Of a DNA stretch of 43,042 bases, positions 20,382 to 36,300 are shown piece after piece (the first letter of the stretch is position 1; the number at the start of each line of letters is the position of its first letter). Origin of the DNA: Dissophora ornata (Eukaryota > Mortierellomycota > Mortierellomycetes > Mortierellales > Mortierellaceae); NCBI GenBank assembly GCA_025201705.1, contig MU616779.1, positions 1 through 43,042 on the forward strand, given 5' to 3'. The notes beneath the pieces are model-generated. The model was given only the letters and a program-made list of their open reading frames with translations, ran no database searches and was not told the origin of the DNA. The translations under genes were made by a program, and so were the position numbers.

Positions 20382-22827
20382 TGGTAGCCGAAACTACCTT
20401 CTCGTATTCCGTCGAAAAATTATGTGTCACTCACAAATCAGACAAATACTGTAGGTTGGTGTGGTTCCTTTAACCGATCAAATAATATATTGGCCAACAT
20501 TGCACGTAGATCCATCATGGATTGATAGATATACTGTAGAGCAAAGAGAACATAGAAATAAACAACTTCATCGAACGCCACCAGAGCCGTGCTGACAGAG
20601 CGAAAGCTACGTGAATATAGACCGCAAGCAATCTTAGTTCCTTGCTGGTATGCGGTTCTCGCTAGCACACCGGAATTGCTAATAGACGCAGATCCTTCAT
20701 TCAGTAGATGCAAACAATGAAGACGTCGCATATCATCAGCCAACATCCATGACGGGATCACGACTATTCACTGAGCACAGGATGTCTATGTCCCGCATCG
20801 CAATGTAGGGTGCTCATGTTAGAAGGTCAGTGGGGATCCGGCATGGTGCTCTGTAAGCTCTATTGACTCATGATCACGACCCAACACTTACGTTTGTGGC
20901 AATGGTGCTACTGCCTTGTCTTCTTGTACGTGGAGACCGTTTATTCTTGTTGCTTGACCTCGGCGTTTAGTTTTCGTATTTGTTTGATTATCTTGCGGCT
21001 TGTAACGTGCTTTCTGCGGGGATACACGATGCGGGATCTCTTGGATTTGATTCGTTTATGTTGCCCGCAGTGGAAATATACACATGTGCAATGTTTCCAG
21101 CATGGTGTGGGTTGCAGGTCCGCTTTGAAGCGTTGGCTGCACCATCGGGTTATCCCGACGCTGCATTAAATGTAGTACAGTACTGTCTTGCGTAGTCCGC
21201 ATGATTGCAGTCGATGGGCGCAGTCGGAGCTGTCAGCACCAATTCTTTGAAGACTTGAGCATGAGCAAGACCGGGTAATAGGATTTCGCTGTGCGTTCAC
21301 GCATTCTGTGTACGTCTTTTAAGGTTCGAAGGGCATGTGAATCCTTGGTGCAAGCTGAATGATACCCCAACGATAAAAATGTCAGCAACAGTGCACGGCG
21401 TTGTACGATACCCAGGTACGGACTTGATAAAGCATCGCGCGCGTAAAGATGAAGGATGCAGTTATTATACGTGAATAATTCATAGCCAAGGGATCCGTCC
21501 TCATTCTTATTATACTTGGGCACAGAGTCGTGCTTGAAGAATACATTGCGTTGACGTCGCTAAGATGTCCTGGCCAGACCGAGCCCATGCTTCATGGGTG
21601 GATGTACCATCATTCTCTGCGTGGTCGCAACCACATACAGTCAGTCAGGTGTATATACGATGCACATGCACGAGTGCGGGCCGCCTAATCTGGGCTGAGG
21701 AGAAAACGTTGTGTCCTGTGAAAAGTGGGATCTGGGTCCTCTCCTCACTGCTGAATAGCATTCGGGTGGGGATCCCAACAAGATCACACATTTATATCGA
21801 TGTGTGTAACGCAATGTGCCACGTTCTCAGGATCGCGTAAAATGTTATCATCCGCGCCAAATGAAGGTGTTTGAAATCGATTTGGGACAATGGTACATTC
21901 GAACTTGCGTACCGGACGTGACACCAGATACCGGGAACTTCCATCGACCAACAAGCCTACATTGGTTGGTGAGAATATGTATATGCCTATCTACTAATTG
22001 GAGGGATACATCGCACCTAAAGCGCCGAGAGAGCCTAATGTTGACACGGACGGTTTCGAACAGACGCCCCGCGTCCCGTAGCCCCAATCCACGAATGTAT
22101 TGATTCACTGTCAGCGCCGACTATCGTTTATTTCTTGCCGGAGTTTGAACAAAATTGCATGCAACTGGGAGTCTTCTGCAGCGGCTGATTGACGATGGTT
22201 GCCCTCATCTCTTCATCGGCAACTCTCCTTCCTGGCTGACTCGTGTTCTTGATAATAGGCGTGAAGCAGAGGCAAAGGTGGAAACTCGGGCCACTACAGG
22301 AGAGTATACGCAGAGCGAAGGGAGTGGGCGTTGATGGTTGGATGGAAACTGAATGGATTTGCCGCGTGAACAATCGGCGCTGCAGTGAAGCTCTAGAACA
22401 GCATAAATCGCACGCGTGTGGTATATATAGCATTCTCACGCTGCTATATGCGTGATTAAGTGTTTTGTGGAACGGCATGGAAACCACGTCGAGTGGTCTA
22501 TCCCGTCCTTGCATGTCATAAAAGAGCCGTGTGTGCTACGTACCTCCTCCGCTTTGGACGTTGCTGGTGTCATCACTTTGAGGGGTACCCATGCTAGGAT
22601 TCATGAGCGAATGAATCCATGATCACCGGCTCATCTAACAGTACACCGTTCTTGCCTGCAAACCAAATTGATCTATCCCGTTGATTACTGTCGGGTCCCT
22701 CGTGCTGTCGATTCGCAACTCTATGGCTTGATGAATGAACTCTTCGCTATGGCGCGCAACCACCGTTGAATTGTTTTAAGTTTTTAATGATTGATGTAGC
22801 GACTAATACTCTTATTGTTCAAGCACG

Positions 22828-22836
22828 TATAAAAGG
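22828..22836 (+). promoter_or_regulatory. TATA box of the small cysteine-rich protein gene
   Basis: TATAAAAGG followed about 30 bp downstream by a CT/CA-rich start region. A possible 5'-UTR intron (GTAAAT near 22918 to TCTAG near 23036) lies between it and the ATG at 23057. Confidence 0.6.
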
Positions 22837-23056
22837 TCCGCGTTCGTGCTCCATTTCTCATATCAACCTCCAACCTCCACTACACACAAAACAGCAAACA
22901 AGACCGCGCCACTTTGGTAAATGCCTCGTCCGACATCCTTGCTTGTTTTCACCGTATGCAAAGCTGTGTTTGCGCTATCCCGCACTTCAGTTGAGATACT
23001 AAACTGACCAATCCTCTCCTCATGGACGCGTCTAGCGATACAGAACATTCCACAAC

Positions 23057-23311
23057 ATGTACAAGTCCTTGGTCCTCATCTCTGCCTTCTTGTTAGGAGC
23101 TGCCGTCGTTCAGGCCAGCCCAATTCAGGGTGGCTCCTGGTGCAACAAGCCCCAGAACGAGCCTTTCTGGGGTGCCGCTACTGCTAGCTGCTGCAATGGT
23201 TGGATTGGTTCTGACCACAAATGCCATGACATCCCCAACTGCCAGGCTTTCTACTCGTGTTGCATTAACAACTGGCACAGTGCCAACCATGTCACTGACC
23301 GATGCGTTTAA
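23057..23311 (+). CDS. Small secreted cysteine-rich protein (effector-like), C-CC-C-C-CC-C
   Basis: Single-exon frame of 84 aa. Residues 1-20 form a clear signal peptide (short basic start, hydrophobic core, VVQA-SP cleavage site). The mature 64 residues hold eight cysteines at 29, 45, 46, 56, 62, 68, 69 and 83. The order C-CC-C-C-CC-C is that of hydrophobins, but the spacings (15, 9, 5, 5, 13) are unlike class I or II. The sequence also looks internally duplicated: SCCNGW...C and SCCINNW...C. It has Trp, Asn and His in place of the large hydrophobic loops of hydrophobins. Function unknown; a structural wall, antimicrobial or interaction peptide is possible. It has a good TATA promoter and lies alone in the gene-poor island. 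Confidence 0.82.
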   Translation: MYKSLVLISAFLLGAAVVQASPIQGGSWCNKPQNEPFWGAATASCCNGWIGSDHKCHDIPNCQAFYSCCINNWHSANHVTDRCV

Positions 23312-23908
23312 AGTCGATGCTCTTGCATTATCACGCACAAGATATTTGATTTTCTCTCTCGCGTCATATCACAAAGCGATATATTTATATTGAGAACCAG
23401 TTATGATTAAACATTCTTTGCATTACTGGCTCCCAACCCGCGTCCACTGTGGCCATTGTTGTGGCAGTTTCCAGTCAAATCGACAGCTGGCTTTATTTCT
23501 TCTTCATTGTATACCAACTGTAGTGATCATAAGAACGATCAACGTGGGCATGAACATCGCGTTTCGAGGCAAGTGTGATGGCTTTAACGTGTACCCTGTA
23601 TGCGTGAGTTGTAAGCATCCCACGGAATCAGAGAGCAGAGAGATATAGTCTCATTGTTATGAGAAAAGGCTAATAAACTGGGCTCATGGCTTGTGCGCTG
23701 ATGCCTGTTTAAGGTTAATGTGTAGTTGACTAAGCTTTTTTTGTTGTTTTTTTGTTGAAGTTTGTCGATCTACTCGATCCACGACCTGGTGTTGGGAGCG
23801 ACTGAAAAGTGGGGCACAGCAAAGTAGGCGCCTTCAGTCCATCCTTGAACTGTGTTAGCGACACGCGTAACAAATGACGCCAGATACCGACGTTGAACTC
23901 GGCGGAGG

Positions 23909-23918
23909 NNNNNNNNNN
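23909..23918. other. Assembly gap (10 N)
   Basis: Ten N residues flanked on the right by a run of G. The gap size is probably nominal, so the sequence and frames across this point cannot be trusted. Confidence 0.99.
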
Positions 23919-26354
23919 GGGGGGGGACGGTACCTGCGGGGAAGGCAGCATCCTTGTTTGCACTGAAAATCGTACAAATGTCACCAAAGGTTTTAATTTT
24001 CTGAGTGTTCATGCACTGGGGTTCATAATCAGGCGCCTTCCCTGGACGCGACAGAGATCTGTTTAAAAATGGATGCAACATGTTGCCTTAATATAATAAA
24101 AGTCAATCGGGTTAGTGATGTGCTGCAAATACATGAGGGGCAGTAACAGAATGTGGACCATATACAACGATGTGTTCGTGAATAAGTATTTTCGAGATGC
24201 CTTTTAGTGCTGAAAATGTAAGGCGTGTAACGGAGTCCTTAAAGTCTCGAAGTGATAAGAGAGGCGTAGAAATAGGTGCGAGGAGATATCGACTTAGTGT
24301 AAAAGATCGAGGATAGCGACGCGTTTGCGGAGTAGAATCGAAAACGTATGAGGCGAAAGAACAATGCCAACCAGGAACTCCCTGGGTACAAAATTCAGAT
24401 CCCAGATGAGAACACCATTTCCCCCTTAAAGGAAAAGTAAACATGGTCTGGTTGCGAAAGCGAGCGGTTCGCGCATGAGTCCGCTGCAGACGAGAGCAGC
24501 AAAAGAAGCTAGCGTGTTCTTAATGTATCATGTATCAATGTATCATGACATTGATGACGGCCAACGTTACACACATTTCACACGCTGCAGAAAGACTGCA
24601 GTCATGTGTCAATGCTCAAAAGAGCTAAGCATTTGTGGATGTCATAGTCATAATTGGTGCAATGGAGCTCGAATGTAGCCGCTGTTTCGGTCCCGTTGAA
24701 TATTACTTCCCCGTCTCGAATCGTGTGTGTATTCGGGACAGACGCACACGCCTATGGCGCACGGCTTGATTTCAACATGGATCTGTGCCTCAGCCGATCT
24801 CCAGCTGCAGAAATAAAAAAAATAGAAAAATGCTGGTGTACCAACTAATGGGAAATGCATGAAGCTTTATGTATGCCCAAAGGGTATGGCGCAACCCAAC
24901 TAAAATTGACAGCTTCTCGATCTCCTGGAGAAATGAGCGGTCTTCCAGGTGTGTCTCCTTGTTCTAAGCGCTCATACGTAATACTGACTTCGGATTGATC
25001 GAGCATGCGGGTGCTACATGATGATGCAGCCTCGAAACACTGTTATGCAATCGACTTGGCATGGTACAACCTTTGATTCTGTGTTTGATGACCGGGTTCC
25101 TCAAACACTTCTGTTGGCCAAGCTATACTCTGCACTAACGAAATACCACACATGTGGCTATGTCTCTCTCTCTCTCTCCTTGTTTGCAGTATTTAATGCA
25201 ACATGGAAGACCACAACTTTGGGACCAGAGATCACGACGGCTCACCTCGACCTGACCTCTCGCTGTGTGTACGCACCTACGAGAAGATGATTCCCATCTC
25301 GGTCCATGACCAAGACGCAAAAGTCAATGATAATCATGCATGGCGTGATCATGACAAACATAAGATGGACGAAGCATCTACATTCCTACTGCATAGCGTG
25401 GTTTTGAATCCGCACGGCACCTTCGAGGACCCACAGATCACAAACCTAACGAACATCATAGAAACAGTGCTCAGTAAGCAGACCGCGGCGGACAGCGAGA
25501 AACAATGTTGTGAAAACGCCCGTTATCTCTCAAGCAATTATTACATGCGCGACTGATGTGTAGAGAGCATTCACGAAAGGCAAGCCTGGCGACGAGTGAG
25601 GAGGCGAATAGTGGGTGGATATCTCTTGTCGATTGGCGGGCGTTAAAATTCCATAATAAAGCTGCCACCAATCCTATTTTCGGTTCGCGGGTTCACTTAT
25701 TTTTGGAATGTCCCAATTGGTGCACAGGACGACACCAGGGTGGGGGCTCATTCGCCTGGTCCTGGTCCTAGACCTTATCCACCACTCTTCACTCCTCACT
25801 CGAGCGCGAGTGCGAAGAGACACGGCGATGCTGATAATTATTTTGACATCAGCAGCCTGCAAATGACAGTGGCTGTGGGCTGCTATTCTGGTCTGCTCTA
25901 CTCGTCAGCAATTGGCCCGGTTCGTCAAGCCTCCTGCGTGCGTGGGCATGCGGTTCTGGTGGGGAGAGTGTAGTAAAACGAGAGGAAGGACAAGGGGATT
26001 CGGGGGTGATTTTCTCCCGCAAGTCCCTTTCTTTCGATGACAGGAATCACTGCGAGATGGACGCAGAGAGAGAGACAGAGGCAGGTCTGGTCCCCCTTTC
26101 GTGTTCAGCTGAGGGCGCCTCTGTTTGGTCGCTGCATGTCCTCTGTTGCTATTTCATGTGAGTTGTTCCGACAAGAACCAAGGACAGGCCCGTTCTGCAT
26201 CTCCTGGAAATAGAACGCGAGGTGGTTGTGTGCAGCACATGTAGAGCGTGCGAAGAACTGGCAGTGCAGGGCATCAGAATCAGCAGAATAGAATAGACAT
26301 TTTGAGTTGGGCCAAAACGAACACACTCCCAGACATCATCCTCTCGCCGACCCC

Positions 26355-26366
26355 TATATAAAAAGG
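26355..26366 (+). promoter_or_regulatory. TATA box of GFA1
   Basis: TATATAAAAAGG about 190 bp upstream of the GFA1 ATG, followed by a pyrimidine-rich leader. This fits a strongly expressed gene. Confidence 0.6.
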
Positions 26367-26554
26367 ACCCATTCATCTCTGTCCTCATCTGTTCTTTTTC
26401 CACTTCACTTCATTTCATCCCTCATTCCAACCTCCCTCCACAACTAACGCCACCTTCACTCTCTCCCTCTCTCCCTTCTGGTCTTCTCACCTTACACCAA
26501 CGGCTATCCAACTTCCCAGCACCCCCCAAGCAAACAGATCATACTTACCCAGAA

Positions 26555-29318
<2,764 letters not shown>

Positions 29319-29370
29319 AAGTAGCGGCCTTGCAACTCCTGTATATTTAGTAGCGCCCTGACCAATTCTC

Positions 29371-29378
29371 CAATAAAC
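29371..29378 (+). terminator. Poly(A) signal of GFA1
   Basis: CAATAAAC about 55 bp past the GFA1 stop and before the next start codon at 29504, giving a compact intergenic space of 185 bp. Confidence 0.5.
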
Positions 29379-29503
29379 TTTTGTTAAACACTGACACAAA
29401 GCAGTCCTTGTGCCCTCTCGCGTCCCCACAGTTTCCCTCGTTTTATTGTTTTTCGAATGTGGATTCAACATCGAGAATTGCAAAACCACAAGATTCGCTG
29501 AAA

Positions 29504-30578
29504 ATGACCACTAGCAGAGCAGGATCCCGGATGTCTGCAGCATTGTTGTCGAGAAGGGCGTTTACATATCCAGGACTAGCGCAGCATAGTCCCCAGGAAA
29601 CCCGGGGGTGGAACGCACTTTGTTGCAGGGCGTTCAGCAACCATAGCATCCTAGGCGCAAAGCAAGGGGGACGCTCCCCCGGCATTCGGACCAGTCGAGA
29701 CCGCAACTCTGACTCCAGTGCAGCCGACAACACCCTTCGGAAAGCAGTGATGGAGGAGGTGGCCATCCCTGGAAAATACCAAATGTACTTCAAGCCAGAC
29801 AAGCGCGCTGTTCGCAAGGCTGTAAGTCGTCAGAACAACTAGGACCAAACATTGGGATCGAGATGAAACGCTACAAGGAATGATATAAATCCGTTATTAT
29901 TGCTCTTCAGGAAAACTTGGCCTTGGTAGACCGGTCAAGATCGTCAAAAAGGGTCGCAGTCGCCAAGTCGGAAGGCACGACTGGTGACACCGACGCTGCA
30001 ACATCGTCAGGAGCTCAGGGATTCGAGAATGTGGCATGGAGGGCATTAGAGCTGACGTATGCTCAAGGTGTTCTGCCGCACCCATATTTTCATCGCGACT
30101 ATCTGGAAATAGCAGAGGTAGGCCGTTTTAATTAAATGAAACGCCATCTTCGCACTGTCCTGGGCACGGACTGAGGAATGTTGAGATATTTTGACTGTGC
30201 CATAGATCAAGCTTCTGCCCGATAGAAAGACGTTCCAGCTCTGGTACAGGCCCACACCGCACAAAGGAGTGACCGAGGTAGGCGTAAGATAGATGGCTGA
30301 AGAAAGTTGACATGTCAGTGGAAGGTTTCTTATAGTAACTTCGATCATAGGAGAAAATTGCGGAGGCTGTAGTTAATCATGCAGCAGCCTTCAAGGCCAT
30401 TCTGGCAAGACATGCACGCTCTTCTACTTCCTCCAGACTTGTATTTCAGCTGGCAAGAAAAAGCGACCGGCACGCAAACATGGCCGATATATGGACGAGA
30501 CTAGAACAAGAGGTGCTCGTAGATGAGAATGGCTCTTTCGCAGAGGAATCTTCTATGAATGCACCTCCAAAGAAATGA
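29504..30578 (+). CDS. Mitochondrial ribosome-binding factor A (RbfA)-like protein
   Basis: Four predicted exons (29504-29821, 29911-30117, 30206-30277, 30351-30578), all phase 0, give 274 aa. The N-terminus is Arg/Ser/Ala-rich without acids (MTTSRAGSRMSAALLSRRAF), a typical mitochondrial presequence. Residues about 140-250 have the size and pattern of an RbfA KH-type domain: a strand LEIAEIKLLPDRKTFQLWY, a helix EEKIAEAVVNHAAAFKAILARHARS and a strand RLVFQLA before a last helix. In bacteria and mitochondria RbfA helps mature the small ribosomal subunit. The match is by pattern only, so the family call is moderate. The start at 29504 was preferred because the frame upstream has no ATG. AATAAA overlaps the stop region. 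Confidence 0.65.
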
Positions 30579-32838
30579 AATAAAATTTGCTCATGTGAAT
30601 AGCCTTAGTTTGTTCCAGGGGAGGGGCACACGGTGGGGCCTCCTTCTTATGTGTTTGCGATGGTTTAGTTCTGATTCTATTCTGCATAGGAGCTCTCTAG
30701 TCTATGGTCACCAAGTCGCGGGATGAAACGATTGGGCTGGAGCTCTTGTTCAGAATGCAGGCAACGGCTCTTATATATTACTCCTTGAGAGGATGTGCTG
30801 CTTTGGTCATCATCACTCCTGTGGCGGCCCCACACATGACTATTTCTTTCTCCACACAGAGCCATCGACTTCAGCGACGAATCCTCCCCTCGTTGGCCTC
30901 CTTTTTTTTGCTATTTGTTTTTGTTGCTGGAAAATGAATTGCGCTCCTCGCGTGTGGTTCAGACAAAACGAGGCTGCATTCCTTTCGCAATGTCGCCTGA
31001 TACGTCGATTCCCTTTCTCGAGCATGATGAGATGCTTTGTGGGATTGAAAGCGCGTTTGCGAGATGATATTTCTGAGCAATATACCTCTTGTCTGGCAGA
31101 GACTGTCCACTCCCCTTGGTCTTTTCTATTCATGCTGTATCATAATCACCGACTATATCAATTCCACCAAAACACATACACAAGTTGAGAGGAGAACCAA
31201 GATTCAATATAAAAGAAAAAGAAGGGCACGTTACATGTTTGAGAGGGAGAGAGCGAGAGATGAGGCACATGCTCATCTCGTCAGCTTGCAGAGCAGATAA
31301 AACAACACCACACGGCCCTTGATTGTGTTCACAAATATATTCCTTGCGTGTGCCCTCATGGATACACCCTTTCAGCAACCAGAGCCGTGAGCAAATCTGC
31401 GATTTCGTCGTTTAGGAACAGCCAAGTTCTGCAACTCAAACATCAAAAAAACTTCCAGACTCGAGGTCATTATTATTATTGTTACAAATTAGTGTCCGCG
31501 TGCCCGCTTCCTCTCGTGCTCTGTCTCTCTCTCTCTTGTTGTGTCAATGTTTCGCTGTCGCTGTTCTTGCCGTTGAAAGAACGAGGTGACAGTGCTTCGT
31601 TCGCGCTATACATGTACAGCACAGGGCAGAAATAAGCCAATGCTATTTCGTGGGAGGGATCAGAAAGAGGATGTTTGCTTGGCCATGTGTGCATCCACGA
31701 ACGGATTCTATTTAAAACAAGAGCGGCGTTCTGGCGACTTTCATTCTAGCAGCCACTCGGCCGATGACCAGTTCATCGATGGCGGTCGAGCCTAGTATGG
31801 ACCATTCCTATTATTTTCCCATCGCCATCCGATGTGAGGGGGTCTCTCCTATCGCCACAGCTGAAGACATGGGCATGGGAAGGGCAAGCTAAAAGGCCTG
31901 TTCTGTCGTCCAAGTGATCACACACATCACAATACACGCCCACGCATTGCATTACAAGGGCACGCCATAGCACCCTTCCCCACCCCTTCCCCTTTCGTCG
32001 AAACACACACACAAACACACACATGGCCATGGGATCAGACGTCTAATTCGTCCCTTTTTATTATTGTGTTGTGCTTTCTTGGCTTTGTGGCCTTTGCCAT
32101 CGCGAGATACAGTTCCGTGGACACTCGATCGTAATCACGCTCACGCTTTCGCTCACAACAGTAGCATTGTTCTTCTCTTTTCTTTCCTCACGTCCTCCTT
32201 TTCCGCTTTACTATCCTTTCCTTCCTCTCCACCATCACACTCTCCACGTTGTTTCCTGTATTATCTCCATCTGCAGCCTTTCATAATCTTCATTTCCGTC
32301 TGTGTCCTGTAATTTTCCGTTGATATCCTGACTCCCTCCAGCATCTACTCTCGCTTTCTCACTCTGACTTCCTGCTCTTCGGCATCCTGAATCGGTATTT
32401 GACCGCCTGTCTTTGCACCACGAATCTGTACGTCCTCTCCAACCACTCTCTCCAACCACTCTTCCCAACAAAACTGCAGACAATTGCACAACAAGATCCT
32501 TGCCACTGGGACGCAGCAATAATCTGCTTGAAATTTAAGCAAAAGCAGGAAAAAACATAGACACAGCTTTAAGAACCCGTTGTGTTATCATCCATCCCGC
32601 ATCCCACCTTGGTTCTAGTTGCCCTGTGTCCTTCTCCCTAGTGTTGGCTTTGCTTGTTTGTTTGGTTTTCCTGTCATTCATCGTCCGACCCATCTTCTTG
32701 CTCCTTGCACGCGCCCAAGTCCTTTCTAAATATTTTTTATCTTTTTGTTTTCTTTTGCCCCTTCTTTGCACTCTTCTTTTCATCCTTGTCCTCAAAAGCG
32801 TCGACAGCACCCAGACCTCCGCACACAGGCTCACAGAG

Positions 32839-32875
<37 letters not shown>

Positions 32876-33397
32876 CACGCACACGCAGGAGGACCTTCCA
32901 CTGAGCAAACTACTGGGATCTTGTCTTGTTGTAGTAGTTTGGCAAGGATCACTTGGACAGAGGTGAGTAAAACGCGAGTGGAAAAGACGAAGTAATTGAA
33001 ACGACCTGTTTGGACCCTGTCGCACTCAGACTGGAGCTGTTGCCGTCAGTTCGAGTCTCGTGTTGACAAGTGACAAGGGGCACCAGGCAGAAGTTTTCTT
33101 GGGCAGCAGTTTGCTAACAAGGCCGTTGCACTCTTGTCACCTCGAACCCACAACGCGGTATGGCATGGCATCCATTCAGAATGTCGCTACCGTTCTAGAG
33201 ATCAATCAACCATCGAATTCATACTTCAACTCACAAAGATCCACCATTCAACCGTTCCTTATGTGACGCTTGACTCGACAAGCGCCTCTATCCTACACTC
33301 GACACCCAACAGCGCCGTCCACCCAGCAGCACTCGACACTTTAACGTTCACAAACTATAGTCCTCGAAGGATCCAAGCCTGCCTAGACTCGACCATT
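30579..33397. other. Long intergenic region and 5' leader of the FYVE gene
   Basis: No coding feature is supported. The sequence is rich in CT and CA tracts toward the right. A donor-like CAGAG/GTGAGT at about 32960 and several acceptor-like sites before 33398 suggest a spliced 5' UTR. The frame that runs into the FYVE gene from 33134 contains no ATG until 33398. Confidence 0.5.
32840..32886. repeat. (CA)n microsatellite
   Basis: About 20 CA units, with two CG interruptions near the end, in the upstream region of the FYVE gene. Confidence 0.9.
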
Positions 33398-36300
33398 ATG
33401 ACATACCTTCAACAACAGCAGCAGCCCCCACCGCTCCCTCCTCATGCTCTTGCAACGCAGCATAAGAAACACCTGAACCAGCAGCAATATCAACAACAGG
33501 ACCACCATATCAAAGCGCCTGCACTTCAACATCATCAACAACAGAGGCATTCTAAAGGCGCGGAGACGACTTATCCTCATGCTCTTCAGAAGCGGGCTAT
33601 CGATGATACACAGGAAAAGACTAGTAACCATTCCTCGGGCCATCACCTCGGCCACCCCGGAACTGGGTCGAGGATATCATCTCCTCACAGTCCAAGGGAT
33701 CAAACAATAGACGAGGAGCTCACAACGACACTGCTCAGTCAAGCCAAAGGTGTAGCGCCGACTCATGACCAATTTTGCCTTCCAGGTATTAAGGTTCCCC
33801 TTGATGGCGCGCATCACATTGACAAGGAGGACCACAGCGACTATGGTGATGATAGTTGCCACGATGATGAGGATGATAGCGAGCACAGCGAAGACGTCGT
33901 AGATGAAAATGGGGACGATGATGAGATTAGTGAAATGGATGATAGCGAAAGCGACTACGTTAGCGACGATGGCCTTGTCGAAACAGAGCAGCTGATTCCC
34001 GCCCCGTCCGGATTTGGCACCGTATCCCCCGACCAAAATAACAGTGACAGCGCTCAAAGGGATCAGCAAGAGTTGCTTCGCCAGCTGACCATTGCGGCAA
34101 GCGCGTGGAGCAGCAGTGACAGCAATGGGGCGGCACATAACTCTTCTGCCGACGCCAAAGCTGACTTAAGTGATTATCGGAGGAGTGCTCCCTCCAACGT
34201 CAGTGGACACGAACATCGCGTGGTCGTGCAAGAAGCGCCTTTGGACGAAACGAGTCAGATTCATTCGCAGCACACGACTCCGATTTTCGCCGACGGCATT
34301 TCCCATGGAACAACTCCATTAACCACGTCGCCAGATACCGGTGTATCGGAACAAGAGCATGGCCTCCAGCCCTCAGCTGTTACCCCCAACCTCAGAGATG
34401 TCCGCATGGTTCAGTATGTTGACGAAGAGGAGTCTGACGACTATGAGGAGGAGTCTGACGATGAAGGCTCTGAGTACGACGATGGTGAAGACGAGGATGA
34501 TTACTCTTATTCCGAGGACGATGGCGAGGACGAGGACGAGGACGAATCTCCAACCGAATACCACCATGGTGCTCGAGAGGATCCTCAGGCGAGGGCGGCG
34601 ACTAAAGGTCGTTCGTCACAATCCGGGCATTATTCGCGCTCAGGCTATCCTCATTATCGGCCTCCAAAACTAGACTTTCTGCGGAAGAGGGACATTACGA
34701 AGCAAGTTGTCCGCCGCTCGAGTTTGACGGCGATGTTTGGGGAGGTCTCGCAGCCAGAGACAGAACAGAGAGTCCCTACTGCCCGTCCATCGGCGGGCAC
34801 AGCGTTTGGACAATATCAGCGGCACAGTGGAACAACCGTCCGCCGTCCGGCCCTCTCCAGCGTCTGGATGGAAGCCGCCCCCACCAAAGTTACGTTGCCG
34901 CCATCCGATGCTAATAAGAGGAAATCGAACTCTTCCAGCGATACTCAAGCGCAGACAGCGATCGCCCCATGTGCTAGTATGATTTCGGATCAAGACCGCC
35001 CCGTGATCGTGGGACCCGCCAGTGTCATTTCGGATGCGTCCCAACGACCACGACGCACTGACTCTGGCGTTGGGGTGAAGCTTTCTCCCAATCAACGCAG
35101 CGGCCCAGCTACCAGCGACAGCAACTCCGAGCTGCAATCAAGCCGTTTCGTGGTGACTAAGCTGTCCAACGAGTCGACTTCACATCACCCGTCGGCTGCT
35201 GAAACGAGCACCACCGCATCCATCGTTATCGAATCCGCACGGCGCCTTAGGATCAAGTCTGAAGGTGATAGTCCGGAGCAAGGATCGCTTCGCTTTTCTT
35301 CCTCTGTGGGATGCAACTCGCAGGCAGGAGGATCCTCCGGGTCAGCGAGCGGATCCTCCGGGTCAGCGAGCGGATCGAAGTCGTTGCAGGTCAGGAAGCC
35401 CCTTAAATCATCCATCAGCTGCCACACTTTTCCTCGCGCCGCGGGCAAGCGCTTGGGACAGAAGCATGTTTCATGGCATCATTCTCTCTTCCCGACCGAG
35501 CATGTGTTGCGCGTCAAACCAAGCCTTCCAAGTCTATCGAGCGTCGCCGCAGAGTCAGCAGAGGCAAAACTGTCACAACTCCCTAGTGTACCGGTGATGG
35601 CCAGAGACAATGTCATGGCGTTTCACCAGTCAATCCGTAGCCTGAGGACGCTGTCGAGAACTGAAATTGCCAGGATGAGTTACAAGCAGCAGGGTCGACA
35701 GGAACTGACCTCTCCAATGCCAATCTCCAAGTCTGTGCATGACTCAATCCCCTGGTGGAGCCCAACGCGATGGTTCAAAGGCTCAGTTGAGATTGACAAA
35801 AGGCATTGGAAGGTAACCTACCGTGGACGCACTGGGTGTACCGCGATCAATTGATATTTTCAATGTATTAACCTCCCCGCTCTCTCTATTATCTTATAAT
35901 AGCCTGATAACTCTCGCGAGTCGTGCGCTTATTGCTTTGCACCGTTTCACCGCCTAACCAATCCACGCCACCACTGCCGTAAATGCGGAGACATCTTTTG
36001 CGGCAAATGCGCTAGTGCCGAGATTCTGATGGATGCAAAGAACTGTGTCTATGTACAGCAATCTCAGCTCGCGCGCTGGTCCCGAAGAGTAGACATTCAG
36101 CGACACAGTCTTTGGATCGACACTCTCCCACAGCTGCATCCGGTCCGGACAGCAGTGGAGTCTGGCTTGGTAGCAGGTTCAGATGGACATGGTTCTGTTG
36201 GACATACGGGTGGAATAGGCAATGGCGCCAGCACTCTTGGAGGTGTCAGTATGGGCCACCGCAGTTCGAGCGGCAGTGGTAGTGGTAGTGGCCGAGGAGG

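Larger units (their letters stand above)
18201..23056. other. Gene-poor, repeat- and relic-bearing region
   Basis: This holds three copies of a 125-bp repeat (18579-19090), the Fanzor/TnpB-like fragments (about 20000-20381) and the promoter of the small secreted protein. Several frames of 60-130 codons at 20438-20761, 20870-21195, 21233-21523 and 22128-22514 show no motif, no splice continuation and no homology I recognise, so they are not called as genes. Confidence 0.5.
23312..26554. other. Intergenic region with assembly gap; GFA1 promoter at the right end
   Basis: No gene I can support. Frames on both strands beside the gap (23730-24081 -) and at 25203-25556 + have no recognised domain. 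The last 250 bp hold the GFA1 promoter: TATATAAAAAGG at about 26355 and a CT/CA-rich leader. Confidence 0.55.

Noticed and set aside
29381..29503. N-terminal extension of the RbfA-like protein
   Set aside because: No ATG before 29504, and the segment overlaps the GFA1 3' end; the sequence from 29504 is a good mitochondrial presequence.
33134..33397. N-terminal extension of the FYVE protein
   Set aside because: The frame is open but starts without an ATG (TTG at 33134) and reads like leader sequence; the first ATG is 33398.
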